A stretch of 64,000 nucleotides of DNA from Nocardia bovistercoris (GCF_015674855.1 NZ_JADMLG010000003.1:186001-250000), one strand, 5' to 3'; shown: positions 53,916 through 62,892, numbered from the stretch's first letter. Program-made: numbers and translations. Notes: a model not told the origin generated them from the letters alone.

Positions 53916-54503
53916 TCAGTGCGCCTCGGCCACGACCGCCACGGACCCGCCGGGCGCCTCGAGCAGCGAAATCGTCGCCGCGACTGCCTCGTCCACGCGC
54001 ACCCGAGGATGCGGCGGCGGCTCGGAGACGTAATACGTTCCGGGACCGTAGAATTGACCGTACTTTACCACCACGGCGCCCGCCTCGAGCACCGCCGCAT
54101 CGTGGGCCGCCACCGCATCGCCGCGCCCGGCGGGCGGCTCCCACGCGATGCTCTGCGCCAGAAAGCGTTTCGCGCCCGCGGCCGACGCGGCGGCGAGCAG
54201 ATTCGCGGTGCCCTCGGTGCGGATGCGCGCGTTCGCCGCGGCCAGTTCGGGCAGGCGCGCGACATCGTCGGGCAGATCGGTGAGCTGGTGCATCACCAGA
54301 TCCGGCCGGAACTCCCGCACCGCGGCGACGAGCGCGTCACGATCGTAGACATCGCAGACGACCGGCGTCGCGCCCGCGCGCGCCACCTGCCCCGCCTTCT
54401 CCGGCGACCTCGTCATCCCCGCGACCTCGTGGCCCGCCCGCACCAGCAGCGGCACCAGACGACTTCCGATCACACCGGTCGCACCGGCCAGGAATATCCG
54501 CAC
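53916..54503 (-). CDS. NAD-dependent epimerase/dehydratase-like protein
   Basis: A 195-residue extended-SDR-like protein. Rossmann start FLAGATGVIGSRLVPLLVRAG, then VVCDVYDRDAL and a QSIAW segment at the position of the catalytic Ser. KYGQFYGPGTYY follows. At under 200 residues it lacks most of the C-terminal substrate domain of full-length epimerases (about 300), so it may be a short relative or a shortened gene. It is in the same direction as the DUF4254 gene. Confidence 0.78.
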   Translation of the reverse strand: MRIFLAGATGVIGSRLVPLLVRAGHEVAGMTRSPEKAGQVARAGATPVVCDVYDRDALVAAVREFRPDLVMHQLTDLPDDVARLPELAAANARIRTEGTANLLAAASAAGAKRFLAQSIAWEPPAGRGDAVAAHDAAVLEAGAVVVKYGQFYGPGTYYVSEPPPHPRVRVDEAVAATISLLEAPGGSVAVVAEAH

Positions 54504-54530
54504 GGTCCAACCCTACGACCGTGCGAACCC

Positions 54531-54989
54531 TCAGCGATCGGCGCCGTCACGCACCGGCAAACGCCGGTAGCCCGCGAGCAGGGCGGCCGACAGTTCGCCG
54601 TAGGCGATCTCGAGTTCGGCCAAACGCGTCCACGCGGCGTGCATCTCGTCGCCCGCCGGATCACCGGTCATCAACAGGTGGAAAGCCAGCGCCGACGCCG
54701 ACGCCATCCGATCGATGGTCACGCCGAGCGGTTCGGTCGCCGTGCGCGCGTCGGCACGCGGGGCGGGCAGCGCCGCATCGGCCCAGTCATCGATCTCGCC
54801 GACGAGTTCCGCGCGGCGGGAATCGATCCGGGCCGCGCGCTCGGGCTGGTCGCGACGTTGGCGATGCAGTTCGGCCAATCCGAACGCCTGCGTGCACAGC
54901 GGCCCGAGCAGATAGTGGCCCCGCAAGGCCGCGAGCAGCTGATCCTTGGACGGCAACACTGTGAGCGCGTCGGTTCGGCCCGCTCCCAT
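54531..54989 (-). CDS. DUF4254 domain protein
   Basis: A 152-residue protein matching the DUF4254 layout: LPSKDQLLAALRG near the start, FGLAELHRQR, IDSRRAELVGEIDDW, TEPLGVTIDRMA, and the closing helix WTRLAELEIAYGELSAAL. The family is found mainly in Mycobacteriales; its function is not established, but members are often near cell-wall or glycosyl genes. GGAGGG sits 9 bp before the ATG. Confidence 0.82.
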   Translation of the reverse strand: MGAGRTDALTVLPSKDQLLAALRGHYLLGPLCTQAFGLAELHRQRRDQPERAARIDSRRAELVGEIDDWADAALPAPRADARTATEPLGVTIDRMASASALAFHLLMTGDPAGDEMHAAWTRLAELEIAYGELSAALLAGYRRLPVRDGADR

Positions 54990-55052
54990 AGGCGAAAGCC
55001 CTCCCGTCGTCGGCGCTCGGTGTCCCCAGGGGAGTACCACCGAGCGACGGGG

Positions 55053-55580
55053 CTAACGCATCGAATCCGATTGGGAGACTGTGTCGGAGCCCACTGTCGC
55101 GATGGCCTCGAGCCGAGCGCCGAGCGCGTTCACCTGATCGCGCAGCGCGACCACGTTGTCCAGCGGCCAGTCCAGCGCGGCGAGCACGGATCCGATCATC
55201 CCCCGCGCGCGATCCTGGAGTTCGCGGCTCGCGTCGGTGGCGCGCAGTTCGACCGCGCGCCGATCGGAGGCGCTGCGCACCGACTCCACCAAGCCGTGCG
55301 CCTGCAACCGCTGGATCAGCGGCGAGACCGTGCCGTAGTCCAGGCGCAGCCGTTCACCCAACTCCTTCATGGTCATCCCCGGTTGCTCCCAGAGCGCGAG
55401 CAACGCGAGGTACTGCGGATACGTCACCTCCATCGCCTCCAGATACGGCCGGTAGGCCGCCGTCATGGCGCGCGAGGTGGAGTACAGGGCAAAGCACAGC
55501 TGTGCGGCGAGCGAGAGCAGGTCGGTATCGGTGGCGTCCGCTTCGTCACGCACCACTGATGTGGGATGCGCTTCGGGCAT
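55053..55580 (-). CDS. ohrR: OhrR-type MarR family peroxide-sensing regulator
   Basis: A 175-residue winged-helix repressor. LCFALYSTSRAMTAAYRPYL carries a cysteine (Cys29) with Tyr at +4, +14 and +25, exactly the spacing of the reactive Cys15 and Tyr19, Tyr29 and Tyr40 of Bacillus OhrR. The HTH is MTMKELGERLRLDYGTVSPLIQRL. OhrR senses organic hydroperoxides and represses ohr. No ohr gene is adjacent here; DUF4254 and epimerase-like genes follow on the same strand. A perfect 10-bp-arm inverted repeat overlaps its own start codon. Confidence 0.88.
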   Translation of the reverse strand: MPEAHPTSVVRDEADATDTDLLSLAAQLCFALYSTSRAMTAAYRPYLEAMEVTYPQYLALLALWEQPGMTMKELGERLRLDYGTVSPLIQRLQAHGLVESVRSASDRRAVELRATDASRELQDRARGMIGSVLAALDWPLDNVVALRDQVNALGARLEAIATVGSDTVSQSDSMR

Positions 55581-55606
55581 ATCTGCACTGTACGCACAGA
55601 TATGCC
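55576..55606. promoter_or_regulatory. Perfect inverted repeat over the OhrR start
   Basis: GGCATATCTG and CAGATATGCC are exact inverted copies with an 11-base spacer. The left arm contains the OhrR start codon. Probable self-regulatory operator. Confidence 0.7.
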
Positions 55607-55963
55607 GGAAATGGTGTCGACAGGTGATAACCCGCGCCGTCGGTCACCGGGCGCGGGTCCGCTCGCCGAGGGTGACCGGACCTGTCGGGACGACCGCATG
55701 GTCCAGTGCCACAACGGTATCGGCCATCCGCTCGAGCACGCCGCGCCGATGGCTGATCACGTCGAACGCTGTCGCCGTCGGCCGTGCGGCAGATCGAGCA
55801 CCGCGAGCCGCGACCGCGCCGACGGCGACGCGGTGATCGCGCCGCAGATCAGGACAGGACCGCCCGGTCGCGGGCGACGGCTCGGATTCGGTCTCGCGCG
55901 GCCGTCCACCGGCGACCGAGGCAGGCTCGGCGCGGATTCGCGTCGTGGCGGTTCGCCACCGGT
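55607..55963. other. Gene-free region upstream of the OhrR gene
   Basis: About 360 bp after the metal permease stop. No ORF with coding bias, no strong hairpin, no repeat. In particular no ohr-like sequence is present. Confidence 0.5.
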
Positions 55964-56833
55964 TCAGACGGCGGCGGCACGGCGGCGTGCCGCGGCGATC
56001 CGCCGCCCGATCACGCCTTGACGCGGCGCGAACAGGTAGGCGGCGGTGAAGGTCACCCCCTGCACGACCACGACCATCGCGCCGGAGGCGGTGTCGAGGT
56101 GGTAGCTCAGATACAGGCCGGTGACCGCGGCCGCCACCGACACCGCGGGCGCGATGAGGAGCATGCGGCCGAATCGGTCGGTGAGCAGCGAGGCGGTGGC
56201 ACCGGGAATGATGAGCATCGCCACCACCAGCACCACCCCCACCGCCTGCAAGGCGACCACGGCGGTCAGCGCGAGCAGCCCGAGCAACGCGATGCCGAGC
56301 AGGCGCGGGTTCAGGCCGATGGCGTGCGCGTGGGTCCGGTCGAAGGCGTAGAGGGTGAAATCGCGACGTTTGAGGATCAGCGCGGTCAGCGTGATCGCGG
56401 CCAGGATCACGATCTGGACGAGTTCGGCGGTGCTCACGCCGAGCAGGTTGCCGAAGACGATGTGGTTCAGGTCGGTCTGGCTCGGGGTCACCGACACCAG
56501 GACGAGTCCGAACGCGAACAGCGTGGTGAACACGATGCCGATGGCCGCGTCCTCCTTGATCCTGCTGGTCTCGCGCACCACCCCGATCAGCGCCACGGCC
56601 AGGAACCCGAAGATGATCGCACCCACCGCGAACGGCGCGCCGACGATATAGGCGAGCACCACGCCGGGCAGTACGGCATGCGAGACCGCGTCGCCCATCA
56701 GCGACCAGCCGATGAGCACCAGCCAGCAGGACAGCACCGCGCAGACCACCGCGGCCGTCACGGTGGTGGCGAGGGCGCGCACCATGAATTCGTAGCGCAG
56801 CGGATCGACCAGGATCTCGGTGAGGCTCATCAT
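55964..56833 (-). CDS. Metal ABC importer permease (Mn/Fe/Zn type)
   Basis: A 289-residue permease of the ABC-3 family with about eight membrane segments (for example ATTVTAAVVCAVLSCWLVLI, then VGAIIFGFLAVALIGVV). GWSLMGDAVSHAVLPGVVLAY is the conserved N-terminal signature, and the loop with HAHAIGLNP lies between segments. Start ATG 56833 or 56830, overlapping the ATPase stop. Forms an importer with the ATPase and the binding protein. Confidence 0.93.
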   Translation of the reverse strand: MMSLTEILVDPLRYEFMVRALATTVTAAVVCAVLSCWLVLIGWSLMGDAVSHAVLPGVVLAYIVGAPFAVGAIIFGFLAVALIGVVRETSRIKEDAAIGIVFTTLFAFGLVLVSVTPSQTDLNHIVFGNLLGVSTAELVQIVILAAITLTALILKRRDFTLYAFDRTHAHAIGLNPRLLGIALLGLLALTAVVALQAVGVVLVVAMLIIPGATASLLTDRFGRMLLIAPAVSVAAAVTGLYLSYHLDTASGAMVVVVQGVTFTAAYLFAPRQGVIGRRIAAARRRAAAV

Positions 56834-57822
56834 GATTCCTTCCCGCCGTCCGCGTCGCGACCGCGGCCGAGCACGTCGAGGCCGAATGCCGCGGCCAGGT
56901 TCTCCGGGCGCAGCACCGACTCCGGGTCACCGTGCGCGAGCACCGAGCGCATCAACAGCACGGCTTCGTCGGCGAGGGCGGGGAGCGCGTGCAGGTCGTG
57001 CGTGGAAATCAGTACCGCCACCCCGTCGTCGGCGAGTTCGCGCAACAACGCGGTGATCGCGGCTTCGGAGCGTTTGTCGACACCGGCGAACGGTTCGTCG
57101 AGCAGCAGCACCGTCGCTCCCTGCGCGATGGCGCGCGCCACGAACGCGCGTTTGCGCTGCCCGCCCGACAGCTTCCCGATCTGCCGCTCGGCCAGCTCCG
57201 TCAGCTCCACCCGAGCCAACGCCTCGGCCACCGCGGCACGGTCGGCACGGCGCGGCCGACGCGTCCACCCCATCCGCCCGTACCGCCCCGACATCACCAC
57301 ATCGCGCACCGACAGCGGGAAATCCCAGTCCACATCCTCGCTCTGCGGGACATACCCGAGCACACCCGCACGCCGAGCCGCCGCCGGTGTGCCGCCGTCG
57401 ATCCGCACCGTCCCGCGATCGGGGGTGACCAGGCCCATCACGGTCTTGAACACGGTCGACTTCCCCGACCCGTTCATACCGACCAAGCCGCAGATCCGAC
57501 CGTGCGAAACCCGCAGGTCGACCCCGTCGACGGCGAGCACCTCGCCGTAGCGCACAGTGACCGACTCGACCTCGATGGCGATCGATGAATCCGCCTCCCG
57601 CACCACGGCGTTCGCGGTCGATTCCGCTCCGACCGTCCCTGCCCCGACCGGAACCGTTCCGGTCGATGACGCTTCGGCCCTCACCGCTCCTGTCGACACC
57701 GCTCCAACCGATGCCGATTCAAGCGGAACCGACTCGTGCGCAGCCGCTTCGATCGACGCCTCCGCAGTCGACACCGCCTCGGCCCTCGCAGCTCCGGTCG
57801 TCCCGGTCGCCGCCTCGGTCAT
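56830..57822 (-). CDS. Metal ABC importer ATPase with repeat-built N-terminus
   Basis: A 330-residue ATPase. From residue 85 it is a standard ZnuC/SitB-like domain: VGMNGSGKSTVFKTVMG (Walker A), YVPQSEDVDWDFPLSV (Q-loop), LSGGQRKRAFVARA (signature), LLLDEPFAGVDK (Walker B), STHDLHALP (H-loop). The first 75 residues are an Ala/Glu/Ser/Val-rich tract of five-residue units (such as GAVST, GAVRA, GAEST) from a 15-bp tandem repeat; typical relatives have about 250 residues. The ATG overlaps the binding-protein stop (ATGA) and has GGGAGG, so the extension is probably translated. Confidence 0.9.
   Translation of the reverse strand: MTEAATGTTGAARAEAVSTAEASIEAAAHESVPLESASVGAVSTGAVRAEASSTGTVPVGAGTVGAESTANAVVREADSSIAIEVESVTVRYGEVLAVDGVDLRVSHGRICGLVGMNGSGKSTVFKTVMGLVTPDRGTVRIDGGTPAAARRAGVLGYVPQSEDVDWDFPLSVRDVVMSGRYGRMGWTRRPRRADRAAVAEALARVELTELAERQIGKLSGGQRKRAFVARAIAQGATVLLLDEPFAGVDKRSEAAITALLRELADDGVAVLISTHDLHALPALADEAVLLMRSVLAHGDPESVLRPENLAAAFGLDVLGRGRDADGGKES
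57616..57810 (-). repeat. 15-bp degenerate tandem repeat (13 units)
   Basis: Thirteen contiguous 15-bp units on the plus strand of the pattern G(G/A)(T/C)CG(A/T)NNCCGCTCC. In phase with the codons of the ATPase gene on the minus strand and starting 12 bp inside it. Confidence 0.88.
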
Positions 57823-58760
57823 CGTTGCCTCCCGGTGAGAGCCGCGCCGATGGTCTGCGCGTCGTGACGGATCAGCGCGAGATAGTCGGGCACCGGACCA
57901 TCGGCCTCCGACAGCGAATCCACATACAGCACACCGCCGAAGCTCGACCCGGTCGCCTCGACGACCCGGCGCATCGGCGCGTCGGACACCGTCGACTCGC
58001 AGAACACGGCGGGAACCCGCTTGGCACGCACGAAATCGATCGCCGAGGCGATCTGCTGTGGCGTTGCCTGCTGTTCGGCGTTCACCGCCCAGATGTATTT
58101 CTCGGTGAGCCCCGCGTCTCTGGCCAGATAGGAGAACGCGCCCTCGCAGGTCACCAGCGCGCGCTGATCGGCGGGCAGCGTGTCGAGGGTGCGTACGAGA
58201 TCCTGATGGACGGTGGTCAACGCGGCCTTGTACCGGTCGCCGTTGGCGCGGAAGTCGGCGGCGTGGTCGGGGGCGAGTTCGGCGAAGGCGCGAACCATGT
58301 TGTCCACGTAGATCGCGACATTGAGCGGCGACATCCAGGCGTGCGGATTCGGCTTACCCCGGTAGGCGTCCTCGCCGATGGCGATGGGCTGCACCCCTTC
58401 GCTGACCACGACGTGTCTGACCCGCACGTCGGCGACGAACTGCGCGAACCAGGCTTCGAGGTTCATCCCGTTGTCCAGGATCAGATCCGCGCGCGCGGCC
58501 TTCTTGATATCACCCGGCGTCGGTTCGTAGCCGTGGATCTCGGCGCCGACCTTGGTGATCGATTCGACCGCCAGGTGCGGTCCCGCGACATTGCTCGCGA
58601 TATCGGCCAGCACGGTGAAAGTGGTGAGCACCACCGGACGCTCGTCACCGTCGGTCGCGGCGCCGCAAGCCACGAGCCCGACCGCGAGCGAACAGGACGC
58701 TATCACCGCGACGGATCCGCGCGACACGACAGCGCCGACCCGTTGGAGCCACACCTTCAT
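57819..58760 (-). CDS. Manganese/iron-type metal-binding lipoprotein
   Basis: A 313-residue solute-binding protein of cluster A-I. The lipobox is GLVAC (Cys32). Four metal ligands can be read: His in IHGYEPTPGD, His in NPHAWMSP, Glu in CEGAFSYLARD and Asp in VDSLSEADG. The His-His-Glu-Asp set is that of Mn/Fe-binding PsaA/SitA rather than Zn-binding ZnuA, and the His-rich loop of zinc proteins is missing. ATG 58760 begins a normal signal peptide. First gene of the three-gene importer operon, behind the palindrome at 58773. Confidence 0.92.
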   Translation of the reverse strand: MKVWLQRVGAVVSRGSVAVIASCSLAVGLVACGAATDGDERPVVLTTFTVLADIASNVAGPHLAVESITKVGAEIHGYEPTPGDIKKAARADLILDNGMNLEAWFAQFVADVRVRHVVVSEGVQPIAIGEDAYRGKPNPHAWMSPLNVAIYVDNMVRAFAELAPDHAADFRANGDRYKAALTTVHQDLVRTLDTLPADQRALVTCEGAFSYLARDAGLTEKYIWAVNAEQQATPQQIASAIDFVRAKRVPAVFCESTVSDAPMRRVVEATGSSFGGVLYVDSLSEADGPVPDYLALIRHDAQTIGAALTGRQR

Positions 58761-58772
58761 ACTTCGAGATGC

Positions 58773-58794
58773 TAAGTTCGGGTGCCCGAACTTA
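58773..58794 (-). promoter_or_regulatory. Perfect 22-bp palindrome, probable DtxR/MntR-type operator
   Basis: TAAGTTCGGG-TG-CCCGAACTTA: 10-bp perfect arms. It ends 13 bp before the binding-protein ATG, overlapping promoter and leader. Size, symmetry and the GGG-TG-CCC centre resemble DtxR-family metal-dependent repressor sites (IdeR: TTAGGTTAGGCTAACCTAA). Confidence 0.75.
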
Positions 58795-58968
58795 CAAGTT
58801 CGAATTTCTGAAACCACACCACGTGGTATCCGAAATCACCTGCTCGTCGCGCCATCCACCGAGTCGGGAACGACGGACACCACCCGCGAGACGTTCCCAA
58901 CCGCGCATTCCCCGGTCGACGTCGGCGGTCCAGACGGAAGCGGACAACGCGTAATCCGAGTCGTCATG

Positions 58969-59892
58969 TCACTTCGTTTGCCGGATACGTCGGGAGGTTC
59001 GGGTGGCGGCCGCGGTGAAGGCGCGCATCAGCGGGGTGTCGCGGGCGGTGGACGACACCAGCGCGAACTCGAACGAGGGCCAGCACGGGAGTGGGAGGTA
59101 GGTGATGTCGGGGCGGCCGAGATTGCGCACCACCCCGGCGTCGACCGAGCACACGGCGTCTCCGTCCGCCACGACGAGCAGCGCTTCGGGCAGTGTCCGC
59201 ACCGTCGGGCCTCGACGGATCGGTGTTCCGCCCACCTGGCGCGGCAGCAACGCCTCCCGCCAGTAGGCGGGTACCGAGGCGGTGAGGTCGACGAACGGCA
59301 GTCCTGCGATCACCTCGGGAGTGACGCGGCGGAGGCGGGCCAGAGGTGAGCGCCTGGAGACGGCAAGCAGTCGCGGCGTGCGCAACAACACCGGCCCCGT
59401 CCGTAGACCCGTGTCCCGAACCGGAAGCTTGGTGAACACGAGATCGACCGCACCGCTGCGTATACCGGACAGCGGATCACCGAGGTCGGCCTCCCGCATC
59501 GTCACGACACAGTCGGGGTGGCGCACCCGCAGGGCCTTGGTGGTGGCGGCCACGAAATCCCCCGCGGTAGGCCCGAGGAACCCCACGGCGAGGCGACCGA
59601 CGGTGTCTGCTGCGGTGGCGGCCGCGCGGGTGAGCGCGTCGGTGACCGCACCGTAAGCAGGCACCAGGTCGTCGAACAATTGGGCTCCGAGCGCGGTCAG
59701 CGCCACACGTCGACTGGTGCGTTCGAAAAGCGGTGCGCCGATACGGCGTTCGAAGCGGCGGATGGATTGGCTGACCCACGCGGTCGACACCGTCAACACC
59801 TCGGCGGTCCGACCGAAATGCAACTCCCGCGCAAGAGTCAGAAACACTTCGATCTCCCGCGAATCCACCGCGATCTCGCCCGCCGCACCCAT
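58969..59892 (-). CDS. LysR family transcriptional regulator
   Basis: A 307-residue regulator with the N-terminal HTH (VFLTLARELHFGRTAEVL, VSTAWVSQSIRRFERRIG, LFERTSRRVALTALG) and a periplasmic-binding-like effector domain. The ATG at 59892 places the HTH at the normal distance from the start. Divergent from the alpha/beta hydrolase gene (90 bp apart), the classical position for a LysR activator of that gene. Confidence 0.92.
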   Translation of the reverse strand: MGAAGEIAVDSREIEVFLTLARELHFGRTAEVLTVSTAWVSQSIRRFERRIGAPLFERTSRRVALTALGAQLFDDLVPAYGAVTDALTRAAATAADTVGRLAVGFLGPTAGDFVAATTKALRVRHPDCVVTMREADLGDPLSGIRSGAVDLVFTKLPVRDTGLRTGPVLLRTPRLLAVSRRSPLARLRRVTPEVIAGLPFVDLTASVPAYWREALLPRQVGGTPIRRGPTVRTLPEALLVVADGDAVCSVDAGVVRNLGRPDITYLPLPCWPSFEFALVSSTARDTPLMRAFTAAATRTSRRIRQTK

Positions 59893-59981
59893 GGTGACCC
59901 TCCGAATCGTCAAGCGGTAGTACACGATCACCTCGCAACCGGCCATTGTTCGCCGAACTCGGCGCGGCGACGCTGGCATCC

Positions 59982-60860
59982 ATGGCACTCACCATTCCCG
60001 ATTTCGACTACCAGCGCATCACCGTCGGCGACGGCGTCGGCCTCAACGTCGCGATCGGCGGCGACGGCACACCGGTAGTCCTGTTGCACGGCTTCCCCCA
60101 AACCCACCTCGCGTGGCGACACGTCGCCACCGCCCTCGCCGCCGACCACCGCGTGATCTGCCCGGACCTGCGCGGCTACGGCGCCAGCGACAAACCCGCC
60201 GACGACCGCGACCACACCGTGTACTCCAAACGCACAATGGCCACCGACCTCGTGGAACTACTCGCCCACCTCGGCCACCACCGCTTCGCCGTCGCAGGCC
60301 ACGACCGCGGCGCGGGCGTCGCCTTCCGCGCCGGACTCGACCACCCCGACACCATCACCCACGCCGCATTCCTCGATGTCGTACCCAGCCTCGACATCTG
60401 GCCCCTGCTCACCGGTCCCACCGGCGTAGCGCTGTTCCACCTCTACTTCATGGCCCACCCCGCACCGCTCCCCGAAACCCTCATCACCGCGGCGGCTCAC
60501 ACCTACCTCGGCCACTTCCTCGACCAATGGACCACCGACCCCGCCGCCATCCCCGACCAATTCCGACACGCCTATCTGGACGCCTGCTCGACCCCCGAAG
60601 CGATCACCGCGATCTGCGCCGACTACCGCGCGGGCGCCACCACCGACATCGCCCACGACGCAGGCGACCGCACCGCCGCACGACAACTCACCATGCCGAC
60701 CACGGCCCTGTGGACACCCACCTGGCCCTTCGACCCCGAACCCCTCTGGCGGACATGGGCCACCGACCTGCGCACCACCATCGTTCCCGGCGGCCACCTC
60801 CTACCCGAAGACAACCCCACCGAAATCACCGCCGCCCTACGCGAACTCCTGAGCCGCTGA
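59982..60860 (+). CDS. Alpha/beta hydrolase (haloacetate dehalogenase / epoxide hydrolase type)
   Basis: A 292-residue hydrolase. HGFPQTHLAWRHVA forms the oxyanion-hole region, and the nucleophile is Asp in AGHDRGAGV, which distinguishes dehalogenases and epoxide hydrolases from Ser esterases. The catalytic His is in VPGGHLLPEDNP near the C-terminus. DLRGYGASDKP is conserved in the group. Substrate undetermined. Codon usage here is richer in C-ending codons and CAC/ACC than the neighbours. The first in-frame start is at 59946, but 59982 gives a typical N-terminus. Confidence 0.9.
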   Translation: MALTIPDFDYQRITVGDGVGLNVAIGGDGTPVVLLHGFPQTHLAWRHVATALAADHRVICPDLRGYGASDKPADDRDHTVYSKRTMATDLVELLAHLGHHRFAVAGHDRGAGVAFRAGLDHPDTITHAAFLDVVPSLDIWPLLTGPTGVALFHLYFMAHPAPLPETLITAAAHTYLGHFLDQWTTDPAAIPDQFRHAYLDACSTPEAITAICADYRAGATTDIAHDAGDRTAARQLTMPTTALWTPTWPFDPEPLWRTWATDLRTTIVPGGHLLPEDNPTEITAALRELLSR

Positions 60861-60945
60861 ATCATGAAGGGGGACGACCGCTGTCCGCTCGGCAGCGTCG
60901 CCGATGCCCATGGGGCACCGCGAGACATTGTTCCGCGAGCCGCGA

Positions 60946-61896
60946 TCAGGGGGCGCCGCCCGCGGGCGGGGCGGGCGACAGATTGCATTCGACCCAGCCG
61001 TATCCCCTGCGTCCGTCGGAGGCGGTGACGGTCCCCCAGCCGCGCAGGAACCTGCTGACGCGACCGTCCGCCGCGACAACGGGCACCGGTGCGTGTCCTG
61101 CGGTCTCGACGACGAGGTGCAGGTCGGGAGTGGCGGTCAGCGTCGTCCGCGCGACCAGGCCGTCCGCGGTGAAGGTCTCGACAGCGCGGATATCGGTCAA
61201 TTCGACCAGAGGCCGTCCCGGCGTCTGGAGGTAGCCGACCCCGGGCACCTCGATTCCCGGCAGCCGGATGTGCACCGCGTGCGAGTGGCTGCCGTCCTCG
61301 AGATGTAGCGCGCTCCACGTCCAGTCCATCGACCACCAGTCGCGCGGACCCCACGAATGGTCGCGCTGGCCGAGCACGCCGTGCAGCGTGACCGCGCGCC
61401 CGTCGATGCTCACCGTGCCCGACACTCGGCACGGGATCTCGTAGCGCGGGGTGATCCGGTAGGGGTAGAGATCCCCGTCTGTCGACCATTCCAGATCGAT
61501 GTCGAGCGCGGCGGTCGCGGTGCCCCGGGACTCGAAAATTGCCGCGGGATCGTCGTATACACGCGCCCGACCGCGCGCGGTCACTCGGTAGCGGTGCCAC
61601 GGCGTCGGCACGGTGTGCGTGAATTCGAGGTCGGGGGTGCGCACGGCCCACGGATCCTCGGCCACCTCGGCGAGCATTTCCGAGATCACGACGGTCGGCA
61701 TGTCCGGGCCGCAGAGGTAGATCTGCACCCAGGTCGCACGCTCGGTCGGCATCCGACCGAGTCGGACCCAGCCTCCGATACCTCGGCCGGGATCCACGAA
61801 GTCGGCATACCAACTCTCGCTCCACAACGGTTGCGCGACAGCCGGATGGACACCTTCGTCCTCCGACGACAGGGTCCACACGTTCGGACTCGACAT
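60946..61896 (-). CDS. AttH/carotenoid-hydratase-like beta-barrel protein
   Basis: A 316-residue protein of a type found widely in Mycobacteriales, with two lipocalin-like halves. Landmarks are PTPWHRYRVTARG, ALDIDLEWSTDGDLYPY, the central LGQRDHSWGPRDWWSMDW and GYLQTPGRPLVELTDI. The HSWGPRDWW motif is shared with AttH and with CrtC-type hydratases. Function is not established; such proteins often accompany lipid or steroid genes. ATG 61896 (MSSPNVWTL) is preferred over an earlier in-frame start at 61935. Confidence 0.7.
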   Translation of the reverse strand: MSSPNVWTLSSEDEGVHPAVAQPLWSESWYADFVDPGRGIGGWVRLGRMPTERATWVQIYLCGPDMPTVVISEMLAEVAEDPWAVRTPDLEFTHTVPTPWHRYRVTARGRARVYDDPAAIFESRGTATAALDIDLEWSTDGDLYPYRITPRYEIPCRVSGTVSIDGRAVTLHGVLGQRDHSWGPRDWWSMDWTWSALHLEDGSHSHAVHIRLPGIEVPGVGYLQTPGRPLVELTDIRAVETFTADGLVARTTLTATPDLHLVVETAGHAPVPVVAADGRVSRFLRGWGTVTASDGRRGYGWVECNLSPAPPAGGAP

Positions 61897-62046
61897 GGCT
61901 ACAGCAGACTCCCTCGTCCCCCGATCTCCACGCATGCACCGTAGCCGGTCGCGGTCGGCCGCGAGGCGGTATAGACATATCTACAGTCTCTACAACTGTA
62001 AATATTTCGACAAAGGGTGCGCCGAGCGGCTTCGGAGTCCGACGCC

Positions 62047-62892
62047 TCAGTGTTCGTCCATGGCCCGCAACTCCTGCCGTACATAGTCGGCCATCCGGCG
62101 CTCGATGAATCCGGGAGCGATTCGGCTGAGCAGCCATCCGATCCGCGTTCGGCGCGGGACCACCACCCGCGCGCGATCGCGGGCGACCGCCACCAGCACG
62201 TCCTCGGCCAGGCGTTGCGGCGAGTACGCATGTTTGGTCTTCTCGGCTCCGAGCAGGAAGGCCCTGCCGCGGAAGTCGCCGACGCCGCCCTTGTCGAGGA
62301 TCGGCGTCTCGACCGCCGACGGACACACCACCGTGACCCCGACACCGTGCACCCCGGCCTCGGAACGCAACGCGTCGGACAACCCGACGACCGCGAACTT
62401 GGTGGTCGAATAGCTCGTCAGCAGACCGGACGCCATCAGTCCCGCCGCGGACGCGGTGTTGACGATGTGACCACTGCCTGCCGCGATCATGTGCGGATAC
62501 GCCGCGTGGACTCCGTGCACGACGCCGCGCACGTTGATATCGATGATGCGGTTCCACTGTTCCAACGTCAGCAGATGGGTTTGTCCGCCGAGGACGATCC
62601 CGGCGTTGTTGAACATCAGATCGATGCGACCCGCATCCGCCACGACCCCGTCGACCAGACTCCGCACGGCCTCCGCGTCGGTGACATCGAGCAGTACGGC
62701 GGTCACGGTCCCCGGCCCGCGCGCTGCCGCGGCGACCCGCTCCGCGGCGGCCGGATCGATGTCCGCACACCACACCCGCGCGCCCGCGGCGACAAGCGCA
62801 CCGGTCAGCGCCGCGCCGATACCCGAGCCACCGCCGGTCACGATGGCGGTGCGCCCGACGAAGCGTTCACTCACGACAGCAATAGTTGACAT
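62047..62892 (-). CDS. Short-chain dehydrogenase/reductase (SDR)
   Basis: A 281-residue classical SDR: TGGGSGIGAALTGALVAAG, NNAGIV, catalytic Ser in VNTASAAG, YSTTK, then VCPSAVETPI. The last 45 residues (RRTRIGWLLSRIAPGFIERR) form the extra amphipathic tail seen in lipid- and steroid-type SDRs of mycobacteria. It is transcribed towards the AttH-like gene, 150 bp away. Substrate unknown. Confidence 0.92.
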   Translation of the reverse strand: MSTIAVVSERFVGRTAIVTGGGSGIGAALTGALVAAGARVWCADIDPAAAERVAAAARGPGTVTAVLLDVTDAEAVRSLVDGVVADAGRIDLMFNNAGIVLGGQTHLLTLEQWNRIIDINVRGVVHGVHAAYPHMIAAGSGHIVNTASAAGLMASGLLTSYSTTKFAVVGLSDALRSEAGVHGVGVTVVCPSAVETPILDKGGVGDFRGRAFLLGAEKTKHAYSPQRLAEDVLVAVARDRARVVVPRRTRIGWLLSRIAPGFIERRMADYVRQELRAMDEH

